Origin: Furfurilactobacillus entadae
GTDB lineage: Bacteria > Bacillota > Bacilli > Lactobacillales > Lactobacillaceae
Reading direction: 5' to 3'
DNA: 64,000 nt
Assembly: GCF_045862745.1 (NCBI RefSeq)
Contig: NZ_BQXN01000005.1
Coordinates: 1-64,000, forward strand
Part shown: piece by piece, positions 1 to 7,610 of the stretch
Position numbering within the stretch: the stretch's first letter is position 1
Layout: each line of letters starts with the position of its first letter
Notes under the pieces: model-generated
What the model saw: only the letters and a program-made list of their open reading frames with translations
Database searches by the model: none
Told to the model about the DNA's origin: nothing
Translations under genes and position numbers: made by a program

Positions 1-291
1 AGATAGGATTATTGCAGCACTTGGTATGTTGAAATGTAACGCAGTTACTCTATAGAAAGTCTGGTGCTGTTTCATCCAGTTTAATACTTGTTGCTTAAAG
101 TCACTAGAATAGATCTGTTTCCTATGAGTACCTTCTAATCCTTCAACACCATACGTTTGAAATTTGTTAACCCAGTCAATAATTGTTTGTCTACTTGGAA
201 TATCGTATCTGTGGGTCAGTGTCGTACTACCAATGCCCGCTAAGTATTCAGCGACGATTTTTGCTTTAAATTCATAATTATATTTAGCCAT
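1..291 (-). CDS. IS3-family (IS150-like) transposase, N-terminal part, cut by window edge
   Basis: The minus strand is open from an ATG at 291 to the left edge. Its translation begins MAKYNYEFKAKIVAEYLAG and continues with a helix-turn-helix region (TTLTHRYDIPSRQTIIDWV), then a second DNA-binding-like segment. This matches the OrfA N-terminus of IS150-group IS3 elements, whose usual start has the same pattern of basic residues, VxEYL and a gapped HTH. The DDE catalytic part would lie beyond position 1. An inverted repeat sits directly upstream of the start. Whether the element is intact cannot be seen. Confidence 0.75.
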   Translation of the reverse strand, partial: MAKYNYEFKAKIVAEYLAGIGSTTLTHRYDIPSRQTIIDWVNKFQTYGVEGLEGTHRKQIYSSDFKQQVLNWMKQHQTFYRVTALHFNIPSAAIILS

Positions 292-298
292 AGTAAAA

Positions 299-331
299 CC
301 CCCAGAGTTGGATTTTGTCCAACTCTGGGGG
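299..331. repeat. Perfect 14-bp inverted repeat at the IS end
   Basis: Arms 299-312 and 318-331 are exact reverse complements with a 5-nt loop. Read on the minus strand, the outer boundary begins TGAACCCCCAGAG, a plausible IS3-type terminal repeat beginning with TG. The hairpin lies between the element's edge (about 335) and the transposase start, so it may limit read-in translation from outside promoters. The exact IS boundary and target duplication are inferred. Confidence 0.6.
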
Positions 332-340
332 TTCACTTCA

Positions 341-361
341 ACCACCCAAAGTTTGGGTGGT
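341..361 (-). terminator. Terminator-like hairpin, T-run lost at the IS junction
   Basis: ACCACCCAAA and TTTGGGTGGT are perfect 10-bp arms around one base. The hairpin is downstream of the minus-strand phosphatase gene, where a terminator is expected. The T-tract is replaced by TGAAG leading into the IS end, which suggests that the element inserted right at the terminator tail. Confidence 0.45.
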
Positions 362-410
362 CAGTCGTTTTATACTTGTTTTAACGCGCTAATATCACAC
401 GGTTACCGGT

Positions 411-1235
411 CTATTTGCTTGCCTTAGCACCTTTATTAACGTAACTCAACGTGCCGATCGGGCCAGAAACATGCAGTTTACCATTTTTATAGGTCAGCTT
501 TGTCACCGCAGCATTTTTCAACGGTGTCCCCTTGTAGTCCTTACTCATCGTTGATAGGTATTCATTAATGGACATGCCCGAACTAACCACCAGAACGTTC
601 CCACCACCATCTTTTTCAGTGGTTTTCGCAATGTGATTTAATTCAGATGTCATCCGCTTTTGAACCTGTGCAGAATCTTCCGCCCGGTCACTCTTTGCTA
701 ACTTCGTGTCTTGACTATTTTGTTGATCTAATTTGTAATAGGCGTCTTGAAGCTTATTCCAGTAGTCTTTCCCCGTCTTTTGCATGAATTCATCGCCACT
801 TTGGTAGCCATAAACACCAGCAATCTTGTTATTATCAGCAGCAATGTTGTCCCCTTCAAAACTGCCGTAACCACCTTCACGGAGGTCCTTACTCTGCGTC
901 ACTTTCACAGACTTATTGTCAGAGTGTTTCAGTACTTCCTGAGCAGTGACCTCTTGCCGGGTCAAGTCCCCCGAATAAGCGGCTTTAAACTTAGTCCCCT
1001 TTAACCCAGTTCCCAAATCATCCGCAACCTTGACCCCGTTCTTTGTGAGTGGGAAATTACTCCACCCCTGAACCCGTGTCATGACGTTCCCTGTCGTTTC
1101 ACCATGACGGGTCAAATAAATCGTCACCGTCTTGTTGCTAGCAGCCTGAACGGGTTGTGACGTTGCGCCCATGCCAAGTGTTAAAGCAACCACCGTTGCC
1201 GAACAAAATAGGCCGAGCTTCTTCGTTAGTTTCAT
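411..1235 (-). CDS. Secreted histidine-phosphatase-superfamily protein, second catalytic His replaced
   Basis: The product is 274 aa. Residues 1-32 form a signal peptide (basic KLTKK, hydrophobic core, cleavage near VQAAS), so it is exported. A phosphoglycerate-mutase/histidine-phosphatase domain follows, with the phosphate-binding motif TRHGET near residue 43. In this family a second catalytic histidine lies in a VVSHG-like motif near the C-terminus. Here that motif reads VVSSGMS, and the codon is clearly TCG. The protein may therefore be inactive or altered in activity. The ATG at 1235 is preferred because GGGGG lies 10 nt upstream; a TTG two codons earlier sits too close to it. The substrate is unknown. 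Confidence 0.8.
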   Translation of the reverse strand: MKLTKKLGLFCSATVVALTLGMGATSQPVQAASNKTVTIYLTRHGETTGNVMTRVQGWSNFPLTKNGVKVADDLGTGLKGTKFKAAYSGDLTRQEVTAQEVLKHSDNKSVKVTQSKDLREGGYGSFEGDNIAADNNKIAGVYGYQSGDEFMQKTGKDYWNKLQDAYYKLDQQNSQDTKLAKSDRAEDSAQVQKRMTSELNHIAKTTEKDGGGNVLVVSSGMSINEYLSTMSKDYKGTPLKNAAVTKLTYKNGKLHVSGPIGTLSYVNKGAKASK

Positions 1236-1318
1236 GATCAAAATTCCCCCAAGATAGTTTTATGAATCCGCTTACATAAAAATCATATCACTCTCGAAGG
1301 GTTCCGCCAATATTTTTC

Positions 1319-1945
1319 TTAGATACCAGTAGTCCAGCCACCCGTTTGTTCATCCATATCACGTTTACGCATTGCTGAAACGTACGGATTACCAGAAACA
1401 TAAAATCGGAGCGGCTCATTTTGCCAGTCCCCCGCGCTAACACCGATCCGTGGTGAGGCGATCACCTGCTGCGGGGTGCGCACGGCTTCGTGAAATTCAA
1501 AGGGGCTCTCAGCAAACGCAATGTCATTCCACCGCCGATCCGTGATTCCTAAGGCAGCGGTGAGCTTCGCTGGTCCGTTGGTCACCCCATACCCACGCTG
1601 AGACCGATTCTGTTGCATGTGGTCTTCACCAACCGTTGGCTGTAAGCCACGAATGAGAATCCCTTGGGGTGTGCCAGCCGGCTGGCACACAAAGTTCATC
1701 AAAATCAGCCCACGCATCGTGTAAAAATAAAGGGTTCCCGGTTCATTATAGAGTGCCCGATTGGCTTGGCTTCTGCGGTGTTTAAACGCATGAGCGGCTG
1801 AATCTGCATCGCCGAGGTACGCTTCTGTTTCCACGATCAGGCCACCAACTGGCCCCTGACGCCCATGATAAATCACTTCGCACCCTAATAGGGCCCGGGC
1901 GTTGACCGTTGTTACCCGCTTCCCTAAAAATGACGCTAATTCCAC
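1319..1945 (-). CDS. 3-methyladenine DNA glycosylase (AAG/MPG family)
   Basis: The product is 208 aa, the usual length for bacterial AAG-type glycosylases, which remove alkylated purines in base excision repair. Family features visible are IVETEAYLG with the catalytic glutamate near residue 42, the DSAAHAF segment, and GPAKLTAALGI toward the C-terminus. The GTG at 1945 is the best start, since GGAGG (1954-1958) lies 8 nt upstream. The in-frame GTG at 1954 overlaps that ribosome binding site and is unlikely. It appears to be a single gene. Confidence 0.88.
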   Translation of the reverse strand: MELASFLGKRVTTVNARALLGCEVIYHGRQGPVGGLIVETEAYLGDADSAAHAFKHRRSQANRALYNEPGTLYFYTMRGLILMNFVCQPAGTPQGILIRGLQPTVGEDHMQQNRSQRGYGVTNGPAKLTAALGITDRRWNDIAFAESPFEFHEAVRTPQQVIASPRIGVSAGDWQNEPLRFYVSGNPYVSAMRKRDMDEQTGGWTTGI

Positions 1946-2007
1946 GTTGTCCACCTCCAGTAATTCATGTCATTTAGCATACTGCTCTTTCACCAAAAAA
2001 GCAGTGC

Positions 2008-2061
2008 AAAAAACGGGGTGCTGACACCCAGTTGCGTTCAACTGAATCTCATCACCCCGTT
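2008..2061 (-). terminator. Terminator downstream of the MarR gene
   Basis: Arms AACGGGGTG and CACCCCGTT (2012-2020 and 2053-2061) pair on the minus strand and are followed by TTTTTT. It lies 13 bp past the MarR stop codon. Confidence 0.7.
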
Positions 2062-2074
2062 ACTTTGCCATAAT

Positions 2075-2683
2075 TTAGTTCCACATGCTGTTATGGAACC
2101 CGTGACCATCTGGTCTGAAACCGCGCCGATCAAAACCGGCTCCGTCTGGATGGTTAAACCGCCCATGGCCAAAATGACTACGTGCCCCACCAAACTTTGT
2201 AAAATCTGGTTCCTCGGGAGCGTCCATGTCCGCTAACCGATCCTTTAGTGACCCATTAACCTTCCCCAGCAGCTGGGTTAGTTGCACCGTTTCTTCATCA
2301 CTTAACCCGGCGAAAATGGTTGCTAAATAGTCATCAGCAGCGTCCTGGCGTTCTGCAAGAACTGCTTTCCCCTTATCCGTCAAGACAACGTGGGTCACCC
2401 GTTTATCATTCTCATCCGTTTGCCGCTCGATCAATTCACGCTCTGCTAACTTACTCAACATCTCGGACAATGAGGAGGGCCGAACATCCATTAACTCTGC
2501 CAGTTCACTTTGCGTCACATTGTCGTGATCGGCAATCAGCTTTAGCAACCGGGCCCGACCATAGCTGTGCCGGTGCCCATTTTCCGGCTGTTGTGCCCGA
2601 CTGGCAAAGCCATACCGTTGAACCTGCTTCACAACGTCCATCAGTGTCCGAAATAATTCGTTATTGTCTTTTTCTGTCATCAT
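2075..2683 (-). CDS. MarR-family transcriptional regulator with Gly/His/Phe-rich tail
   Basis: The product is 202 aa. Residues about 40-140 form a winged helix: RLLKLIADHDNVTQSELAELM, recognition helix RPSSLSEMLSKL, and wing with DENDKRVTHVVLT. Typical MarR proteins have about 150 residues. This one adds a tail after residue 160 rich in Gly, His, Phe and Arg (repeats like GHGRFNHPDG), which could bind metal or be disordered. The start has GGAG 5 nt upstream of two tandem ATGs. Two palindromes of the form TTAGGCxCCTAA lie just upstream and suggest autoregulation. No target gene is adjacent, so the signal and regulon are unknown. Confidence 0.85.
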   Translation of the reverse strand: MMTEKDNNELFRTLMDVVKQVQRYGFASRAQQPENGHRHSYGRARLLKLIADHDNVTQSELAELMDVRPSSLSEMLSKLAERELIERQTDENDKRVTHVVLTDKGKAVLAERQDAADDYLATIFAGLSDEETVQLTQLLGKVNGSLKDRLADMDAPEEPDFTKFGGARSHFGHGRFNHPDGAGFDRRGFRPDGHGFHNSMWN

Positions 2684-2703
2684 AAATCTCCTCTTAATTT
2701 TAG

Positions 2704-2742
2704 TTAGGCACCTAATATGTCTCCCATTATATAGGCGCCTAA
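2704..2742. promoter_or_regulatory. Tandem palindromic operator for the MarR regulator
   Basis: TTAGGCACCTAA at 2704-2715 and TAGGCGCCTA at 2732-2741 are both palindromes with the same core, TAGGCRCCTA. Their centres are about 27 bp apart, some two and a half helical turns. They lie 20-60 bp upstream of the MarR start, a typical place for autorepression by two dimers. Assignment to this regulator is by position. Confidence 0.6.
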
Positions 2743-2882
2743 GCTTTTGTCAATCGTTTTGTTTCATCATTTTTTCTGAACAAAAAAAGAGAAATTCAGA
2801 AAGACATTTCGTTCAGCAGGCGAATGTGATACGCTTACATCATTGTTAGAGCACACTTTCGTGAAACGGGGTTGATTTCTTT

Positions 2883-3689
2883 ATGGCAAATGAATTTCCT
2901 CAAGTCGTTACCATCGCAGGTTCTGATTCTGATGGTAGCGCTGGTTTACAAGCAGATTTAAATACATTCTTCACACGTGATGTTTATGGTATGTCAATTG
3001 TAACTGCGTGCGTTGCCGGTAACTCTTACGGAATTCAAGCAGCAACGGCCATGCCAGCAGATTTCATTGATCAACAATTTACATCACTCAACGATGACTT
3101 TAATCTTCGGGCTGCTAAGACCGGAATGTTATCGGATGCTGCCTTAATTAAAAACGTGGTTGCTAACTATAAACGTGTTGATTTTGGACCACTAGTCGTC
3201 GACCCCGTTATTGTCACAAAGCACGGAGCCATGCTCTTAGAAACTGACGCGTTCGAAACATTGCGTGAAGAGCTGGTACCGTTAGCGGCCGTGATTACAC
3301 CGAACTTCTACGAAGCTGAAAAACTGGTTGAAATGAGCATCAATTCGCCAGAAGACATGTTGACGGCAGCAAACAAGCTCCAAGCATTGGGCGCTAAAAA
3401 CGTCATGATCAAGGGGCAACACAATGATGAAAATCAAACCGAAGTTCGTGATTTAGTTCTGCTCGAATCTGGCGAACACTTCTGGCTTAGCGCACCTTAT
3501 GTGCACACAGACCGGGTCAACGGAACGGGTGACTCATTGTCTGCCTGCATCACCGCAGAACTTGCCAAGGGTCAGTCTGTTAAGGATGCCATCACCATTG
3601 CTAAGCACTACGTTAACACCGCCATTGCAAATGAAATCGCGGTTGGCCATAAATTTGGCCCCATTAACCACTGGGCTTATCAAGACTAA
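2883..3689 (+). CDS. PfkB-family pyridoxal or hydroxymethylpyrimidine kinase (PdxK/ThiD type)
   Basis: The product is 268 aa, the usual size of ThiD and ThiD-like pyridoxal kinases. It begins with the TIAGSDSDGSAGLQADL motif of this group, has ITPNFYEAEKL mid-protein, and ends with the anion-hole motif NGTGDSLSA near residue 214 (canonical GTGD). These enzymes phosphorylate the hydroxymethyl group of HMP/HMP-P (thiamine synthesis) or of pyridoxal (B6 salvage). No other thiamine genes are nearby, which slightly favours pyridoxal kinase, but the sequence does not decide. The ribosome binding site is weak. A strong terminator follows. Confidence 0.8.
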   Translation: MANEFPQVVTIAGSDSDGSAGLQADLNTFFTRDVYGMSIVTACVAGNSYGIQAATAMPADFIDQQFTSLNDDFNLRAAKTGMLSDAALIKNVVANYKRVDFGPLVVDPVIVTKHGAMLLETDAFETLREELVPLAAVITPNFYEAEKLVEMSINSPEDMLTAANKLQALGAKNVMIKGQHNDENQTEVRDLVLLESGEHFWLSAPYVHTDRVNGTGDSLSACITAELAKGQSVKDAITIAKHYVNTAIANEIAVGHKFGPINHWAYQD

Positions 3690-3698
3690 ACAAACGAA

Positions 3699-3745
3699 AA
3701 ATAGCGACCACGGATTGTTTCAAATCCGTGATCGCTATTTATTTT
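3699..3745. terminator. Bidirectional terminator
   Basis: Arms 3699-3716 and 3723-3740 pair over 18 bp with one mismatch. An A-run precedes and a T-rich run follows, so it can serve the kinase on the plus strand and the small converging gene on the minus strand. Confidence 0.8.
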
Positions 3746-3753
3746 GAATCAGT

Positions 3754-4053
3754 TCATTCACTTAATTTAGTATCATCCAACAATTCATGGGCCCGTGGCA
3801 CCGTCGTCACTAGAACCGGATAGTCTGATTCGTTCCATTCCAACCGTGGTTCAGACCGAACCAACTGAATGACGTTCCCTTGAACTGCCTTCAACACGAG
3901 ACTGATTACTTGCTGACTGGTAAACGCTGGCGCTGCCATCTTGGCGATGTAGCCAAGTGAACGCGCCTTATTGTTTTTCAAAACACGTTTTGCCCGGCCG
4001 TTTTGTGCCGCTGCATTAATTAAATAGTCAATAATCGTTTCGTTGTTTTCCAC
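3754..4053 (-). CDS. Small conserved-looking protein of unknown function
   Basis: I do not recognise the family. The GTG at 4053 is chosen because GGAG lies 9 nt upstream; it gives a 99-aa soluble protein beginning MENNETIIDYLINAAAQ. A longer frame to 4134 exists but has no ribosome binding site. The N-terminal half is basic and helical (RAKRVLKNNKARSLGYIAKM), and the C-terminal half contains hydrophobic strands and an acidic end. The 32-residue membrane peptide frame lies about 100 bp upstream on the same strand, and the two may share a transcript. Confidence 0.55.
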   Translation of the reverse strand: MENNETIIDYLINAAAQNGRAKRVLKNNKARSLGYIAKMAAPAFTSQQVISLVLKAVQGNVIQLVRSEPRLEWNESDYPVLVTTVPRAHELLDDTKLSE

Positions 4054-4152
4054 AGCAGTTTTCTCCGACCTAATTAGATTTCGTGCCCATTTCATTATCT
4101 TATTAAAGCACATTGGTCCCTGAAAGCCCATCAAAAATCGTCGTTCATTCAG

Positions 4153-4251
4153 CTACCACCACGCCAATAGCTGGTGGATAATTAAGATAATCCCGCCCCA
4201 CAATAAAATTGCTGGGATGCTGGCATTACGTAAAACAACAAAAAAGCGCAT
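4153..4251 (-). CDS. 32-residue single-span membrane peptide
   Basis: ATG at 4251 to TAG at 4153 encodes 32 residues starting MRFFVVLRNAS and ending HQLLAWW. AGGGGG lies 9 nt upstream of the ATG, which supports real translation. Residues about 12-28 are an uninterrupted hydrophobic stretch (PAILLWGGIILIIH), long enough for one membrane span, with Arg3 and Arg8 on the N-terminal side. It resembles small membrane regulators or type I toxin peptides in form, but no antisense RNA or partner is evident. The function is unknown. Confidence 0.5.
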   Translation of the reverse strand: MRFFVVLRNASIPAILLWGGIILIIHQLLAWW

Positions 4252-4436
4252 TATCTTTGGCCCCCTTTAGATGACACACCATCTCATTCATCATGATTAC
4301 GCATCCGCAATCCGTTTTAAAAAAATTACTTAGTTAATGATTTTTATTTTATCATTTAATTTAATAAAGTCGACCGCTTTGGCCTTAATCTTAGGGATTT
4401 TTATAGATCAATTGATTGTTACACGGGTGACCAAAC

Positions 4437-4460
4437 AAAAAGACCGCCATAACGGCGATC
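4437..4460 (-). terminator. Terminator of the tRNA-Arg gene
   Basis: On the minus strand GATCGCC pairs with GGCGGTC (one G-T pair) around GTTAT and is followed by TTTTTG. It lies about 30 bp beyond the tRNA 3' end. Confidence 0.7.
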
Positions 4461-4488
4461 TCGTTGTTTTGCTTTACTTGGATAGGAA

Positions 4489-4561
4489 TGGCCCCACCCA
4501 GACTCGAACTGGGAGCAGCCGCTTAGGAGGCGGCGGTTTTATCCAGTTAAACTATAAGGCC
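4489..4561 (-). tRNA. tRNA-Arg (anticodon CCT)
   Basis: The 73-nt cloverleaf reads on the minus strand. Acceptor GGCCTTA pairs with TGGGGCC using two G-T pairs. Anticodon stem GCCGC/GCGGC encloses loop CTCCTAA, giving anticodon CCT, which reads the rare AGG codon. The T arm is CCCAG-TTCGAGT-CTGGG. The discriminator base is A, and CCA is not encoded. It stands alone with its own terminator. Confidence 0.9.
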
Positions 4562-4567
4562 AACACA

Positions 4568-4592
4568 ACAGCGCCATTAAGCGCTGTTTTTA
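4568..4592. terminator. Weak terminator-like hairpin between tRNA and tautomerase genes
   Basis: ACAGCGC (4568-4574) pairs with GCGCTGT (4581-4587) and is followed by TTTTT on the plus strand. On the minus strand the trailing sequence is TTGTGTT. It most likely ends the tautomerase transcript, though its T-run is better on the other strand, where no gene precedes it. Confidence 0.4.
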
Positions 4593-4599
4593 TCGTTCA

Positions 4600-4983
4600 T
4601 TACTTCAAAAACTGGGCAACACCATTGCCAAAGGACCAATCAGGGCTGGCGTTTTCAACCATTGACACCATGACATCATTTGGTTCAATTCCCGCAGTGG
4701 CCTGTAATTCAGCCACTAAATCACGATAGAACGCTTGCTTTTGTTCTTCTGTCCGACCACCACGAATGGTGATTTGAATCATGACAAACTTATCGCTGCG
4801 TTCGATCCCAAAGCCAGTGTCTTCGATGATCATTTCTTCTGGATCATGTTGGGTCACAATTTGATAGCGATCACGTTCAGGAACCCCAAACGATTGAACA
4901 AGAATCTTGTGTTCAGCATCCAGCATTGCTTTAATCTCAGCTTTACTGCGTCCTTTTTGTAAATCAAAACGTACTAATGGCAT
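4600..4983 (-). CDS. Tautomerase-superfamily protein
   Basis: The product is 127 aa, twice the size of 4-oxalocrotonate tautomerase monomers and typical of the fused Tautomerase_2/MSAD-like group. Met is followed directly by Pro2 (MPLVRFDL), which becomes the catalytic N-terminal proline after methionine removal. The two beta-alpha-beta halves are seen as LVRFDLQKGRSKAEIK and MIQITIRGGRTEEQKQAFY. Members isomerise keto-enol substrates or dehalogenate. The physiological substrate is unknown. It lies just downstream of the helicase gene on the same strand. Confidence 0.85.
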   Translation of the reverse strand: MPLVRFDLQKGRSKAEIKAMLDAEHKILVQSFGVPERDRYQIVTQHDPEEMIIEDTGFGIERSDKFVMIQITIRGGRTEEQKQAFYRDLVAELQATAGIEPNDVMVSMVENASPDWSFGNGVAQFLK

Positions 4984-4989
4984 GTGTCA

Positions 4990-6339
4990 CTAATCCTTTC
5001 CTTGTTGCACTTGGCGTTTGTGCCGCATGCCCTTGTTCTTTGAATGTTTTTTATGCGTTCGGACCTTTTTACTTGTCGAAGCCTCTGTTACTGGCCGCAA
5101 ACGGTCACCATGGGATTGTCGCTTCTCCTGACGATCCTCGTGCGCCGCATGGCTCGTAGCCGGTGTCGCTTTACGCTGAGGCGTGGCAGACTTAGCCGCC
5201 GGAATTTTCGGCCCAGTCACATGTTGCTCGCGGGCAGGTCGTTCATCCACAAACGCGTTATGCGCAAAGTACAGCGGTTGAAGCTGATAATCACTTCCCC
5301 GCAACGTTTGTTTTAACCGCCGAAGGTCGTGATCATTCCCGAAGTTAACCACTAACCCGGTTGCACCCATCCGGCCGGTCCGACCCACACGGTGCGTATA
5401 GGTAATCAAGGAACCAGGTAAGTCATAGTTGATCACCGCTGGTAGGTTCGGGATGTCCAACCCGCGGGCGGCAACGTCCGTGGTCAGTAAGAACTTAACC
5501 TTCCCCTTCCGAAAATCACGCATGGCGTCAGCCCGTTGGACTTGGCGTTGCTTCCCAGCAAGTGAAACGGCGTCCACGTGTTCATGACGCATCGCCGCCG
5601 CAGCTCGCTCCAGTTCACCAAGCTGGTTGAAAAAGACCAACGCTTGAAACCCTGGCACCCGTGAAAAGCGCCGTAACATTGACGCCCGTTGGTTTGCCGG
5701 CAATTCCATCAAACCGTGCTTAACAACCCCTTGTGTTTGGTCCACGTCGCGGACATCAACCGTCGTAACGTCGATGCCGAACTCAGCCGTGACCTGTTCT
5801 AACGCTGCTGTCTTTGTGGCCGAGAAAAAACTCAGTTGAACATCGCCCGGTGCTTCACGGATGATGTCTTCCACGTCCTGACGGGTTTCACCAGCTAAAA
5901 GTTCATCCGCCTCGTCAATCACGACGCTCACCAGCAAGTGTGGCTTTAGCCGGTGCTCATTCAGCAAGTTTAGAACCCGTCCTGGTGTCCCCACCACGAT
6001 TTCAGGGTTTTGCTTCAACTTTTCAATCTGACGCTTAACGTTAGCGCCACCCGTCAAGGCTGCCACTTTAAGGCCAACTAACACGGCCCAATCACGCATG
6101 ACCGTGGTCGTTTGTTGTGCAAGCTCCTGACTTGGTGCCAATACAAGTAATTGGGTCCCATCACCAGGGAGCACCTTGGCTAAGAGTGGCAGCGTAAACG
6201 CGACCGTTTTCCCAGAACCAGTGGGTGCCAACCCAATGACGTTTTCATCAGCCGCTAAGGGTTGATAAACGCCAGTTTGGATGGCAGTTTGTTCTGAATA
6301 GCCAAGTTCCTTAAAGTGTGTTTCAAATCGTTTGTCCAT
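4990..6339 (-). CDS. DEAD-box ATP-dependent RNA helicase
   Basis: The product is 449 aa. The helicase motifs are in order: Q-motif region at the N-terminus, motif I APTGSGKT (38-45), PSQELAQQ (Ia), TPGRVL (Ib), DEAD near 141, SAT (III), DVAARGLDIP (V) and HRVGRTGR near 316 (VI). After about residue 370 the tail is very basic and low in complexity (KKVRTHKKHSKNKGMRHKR), typical of the CshB/CshA group that unwinds RNA in ribosome assembly, cold adaptation and mRNA decay. The gene runs into the tautomerase gene with 6 bp between them. Subfamily assignment is tentative. Confidence 0.9.
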   Translation of the reverse strand: MDKRFETHFKELGYSEQTAIQTGVYQPLAADENVIGLAPTGSGKTVAFTLPLLAKVLPGDGTQLLVLAPSQELAQQTTTVMRDWAVLVGLKVAALTGGANVKRQIEKLKQNPEIVVGTPGRVLNLLNEHRLKPHLLVSVVIDEADELLAGETRQDVEDIIREAPGDVQLSFFSATKTAALEQVTAEFGIDVTTVDVRDVDQTQGVVKHGLMELPANQRASMLRRFSRVPGFQALVFFNQLGELERAAAAMRHEHVDAVSLAGKQRQVQRADAMRDFRKGKVKFLLTTDVAARGLDIPNLPAVINYDLPGSLITYTHRVGRTGRMGATGLVVNFGNDHDLRRLKQTLRGSDYQLQPLYFAHNAFVDERPAREQHVTGPKIPAAKSATPQRKATPATSHAAHEDRQEKRQSHGDRLRPVTEASTSKKVRTHKKHSKNKGMRHKRQVQQGKD

Positions 6340-6357
6340 TTAAACGCTCATTTCTTA

Positions 6358-7353
6358 TTAATTATCCGCTGGAAAGACAATGCTTGCCTTCCGCCGGAGG
6401 TCATACAAAACACCATTAACAATTTCACTCAGATGAAGCCAGGTTTGGTAATGCCGGACGTTATCCGGATTCTCAGGATTGTTTAAAACCTCTGCAAATT
6501 CTGTTGCTTCCGCCACCATTGGGTTGTCAGCTGGTGTTTCAGACAACTGGGTCACCGTCCCATCCGCTGCATGGTAAACCACGGATTTCAGTTCTGCGGC
6601 GTTGTCCATAACGATGGTGTCCTTGACCCCATAAATTTCTGAAGGCAGGTAGGAATTCGTGTTCTTTCCGATGTTCAACGTGACGTCAAACCCATCGTAA
6701 CCGAGCACGGCGATTCCCTTTCCATCAGCACCTGTCCGCAGTGGGGTTGCATAGTAATGCACCCGGTTGGGTTTTCCAAACCATGTCACCGCGTCATACA
6801 CAACGTACACGCCAAGATCCTGTAATGCGCCACCACTATAAGTGGTCGTGAACACATTTGGATCCTTGCCTGCCAAGTAATCGTCATAACGCGACGAATA
6901 CTTCATGTAGGTCAGTGTGGCCCCACTGATTGTCTCCATTTCTGCCAGTTGTTTCCGAATTGCACGGAAATTTGGTTCATGAATATGCCGTGCTGCTTCA
7001 AACACATGACTCTCAGGGTGAGCAGCTAAGGCCGCCTTCACCTGAGCAAATTCCGTTGGGTTCGATGCAAGTGGCTTTTCCACAATGACCTGTTTTCCCG
7101 CCTCAAGTGCTTGCAAGGTCTGGGTGACGTGCAAACTGTTTGGCGACGCAATGTAAACCACCGTAAAGTCACCTTCAGCAAAGAAAGTGGTTAAATCAGT
7201 ATACACCTGACCACCATTCTTAGCCGTAAAATCTTTTCCTGTGTCTTCGTGCCGTGAGTAAACGCTCGTCAATTCGTAAGCCCCACTTGTTGCTGCGGCT
7301 TCCACGAATTGTTGCGTAATCCAGTTCGTACCAATGATCCCTAGTTTTAACAT
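6358..7353 (-). CDS. Gfo/Idh/MocA-family NAD(P)-dependent oxidoreductase
   Basis: The product is 331 aa. It starts with a Rossmann fold (LKLGIIGTNWITQQFVEAA), then IASPNSLH and VIVEKPLASN near residue 90; the EKP lysine is the family's proposed catalytic base. A C-terminal alpha/beta domain follows. Members oxidise or reduce sugars, inositol or related compounds. The substrate is not evident. GGAGG lies 9 nt upstream of the start. A perfect-armed palindrome (7404-7422) in its promoter region points to regulation, possibly by the nearby sugar regulators. Confidence 0.85.
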   Translation of the reverse strand: MLKLGIIGTNWITQQFVEAAATSGAYELTSVYSRHEDTGKDFTAKNGGQVYTDLTTFFAEGDFTVVYIASPNSLHVTQTLQALEAGKQVIVEKPLASNPTEFAQVKAALAAHPESHVFEAARHIHEPNFRAIRKQLAEMETISGATLTYMKYSSRYDDYLAGKDPNVFTTTYSGGALQDLGVYVVYDAVTWFGKPNRVHYYATPLRTGADGKGIAVLGYDGFDVTLNIGKNTNSYLPSEIYGVKDTIVMDNAAELKSVVYHAADGTVTQLSETPADNPMVAEATEFAEVLNNPENPDNVRHYQTWLHLSEIVNGVLYDLRRKASIVFPADN

Positions 7354-7403
7354 GCTATAGAACCTCCGTCGGAAATGAATTTTTTGTGCGTTACCAGGAT
7401 CCC

Positions 7404-7422
7404 GATAATGATTTTCATTATC
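7404..7422. promoter_or_regulatory. Palindromic operator upstream of the oxidoreductase gene
   Basis: GATAATGA and TCATTATC are perfect 8-bp arms around TTT, about 50 bp upstream of the oxidoreductase start. The AATGA/TCATT half-sites resemble those at 10296-10313 but with a shorter spacer, so a shared regulator is only a possibility. Confidence 0.45.
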
Positions 7423-7610
7423 GCCAAACGATTCTGTTAATACTTTTATTTTACCAATTTTAACGTTAAGTTGCAGTATTCAGGTCAGATTGTGTCAAGA
7501 ATATGTTAATTCAATTACGGCAAGTCTTCCACTATCGAAATTCCCTAAAAACATGCTATATTTATATTTGTAAGAAATTTACACTAGGGGAAGAAAGCGA
7601 GGATGATCCA

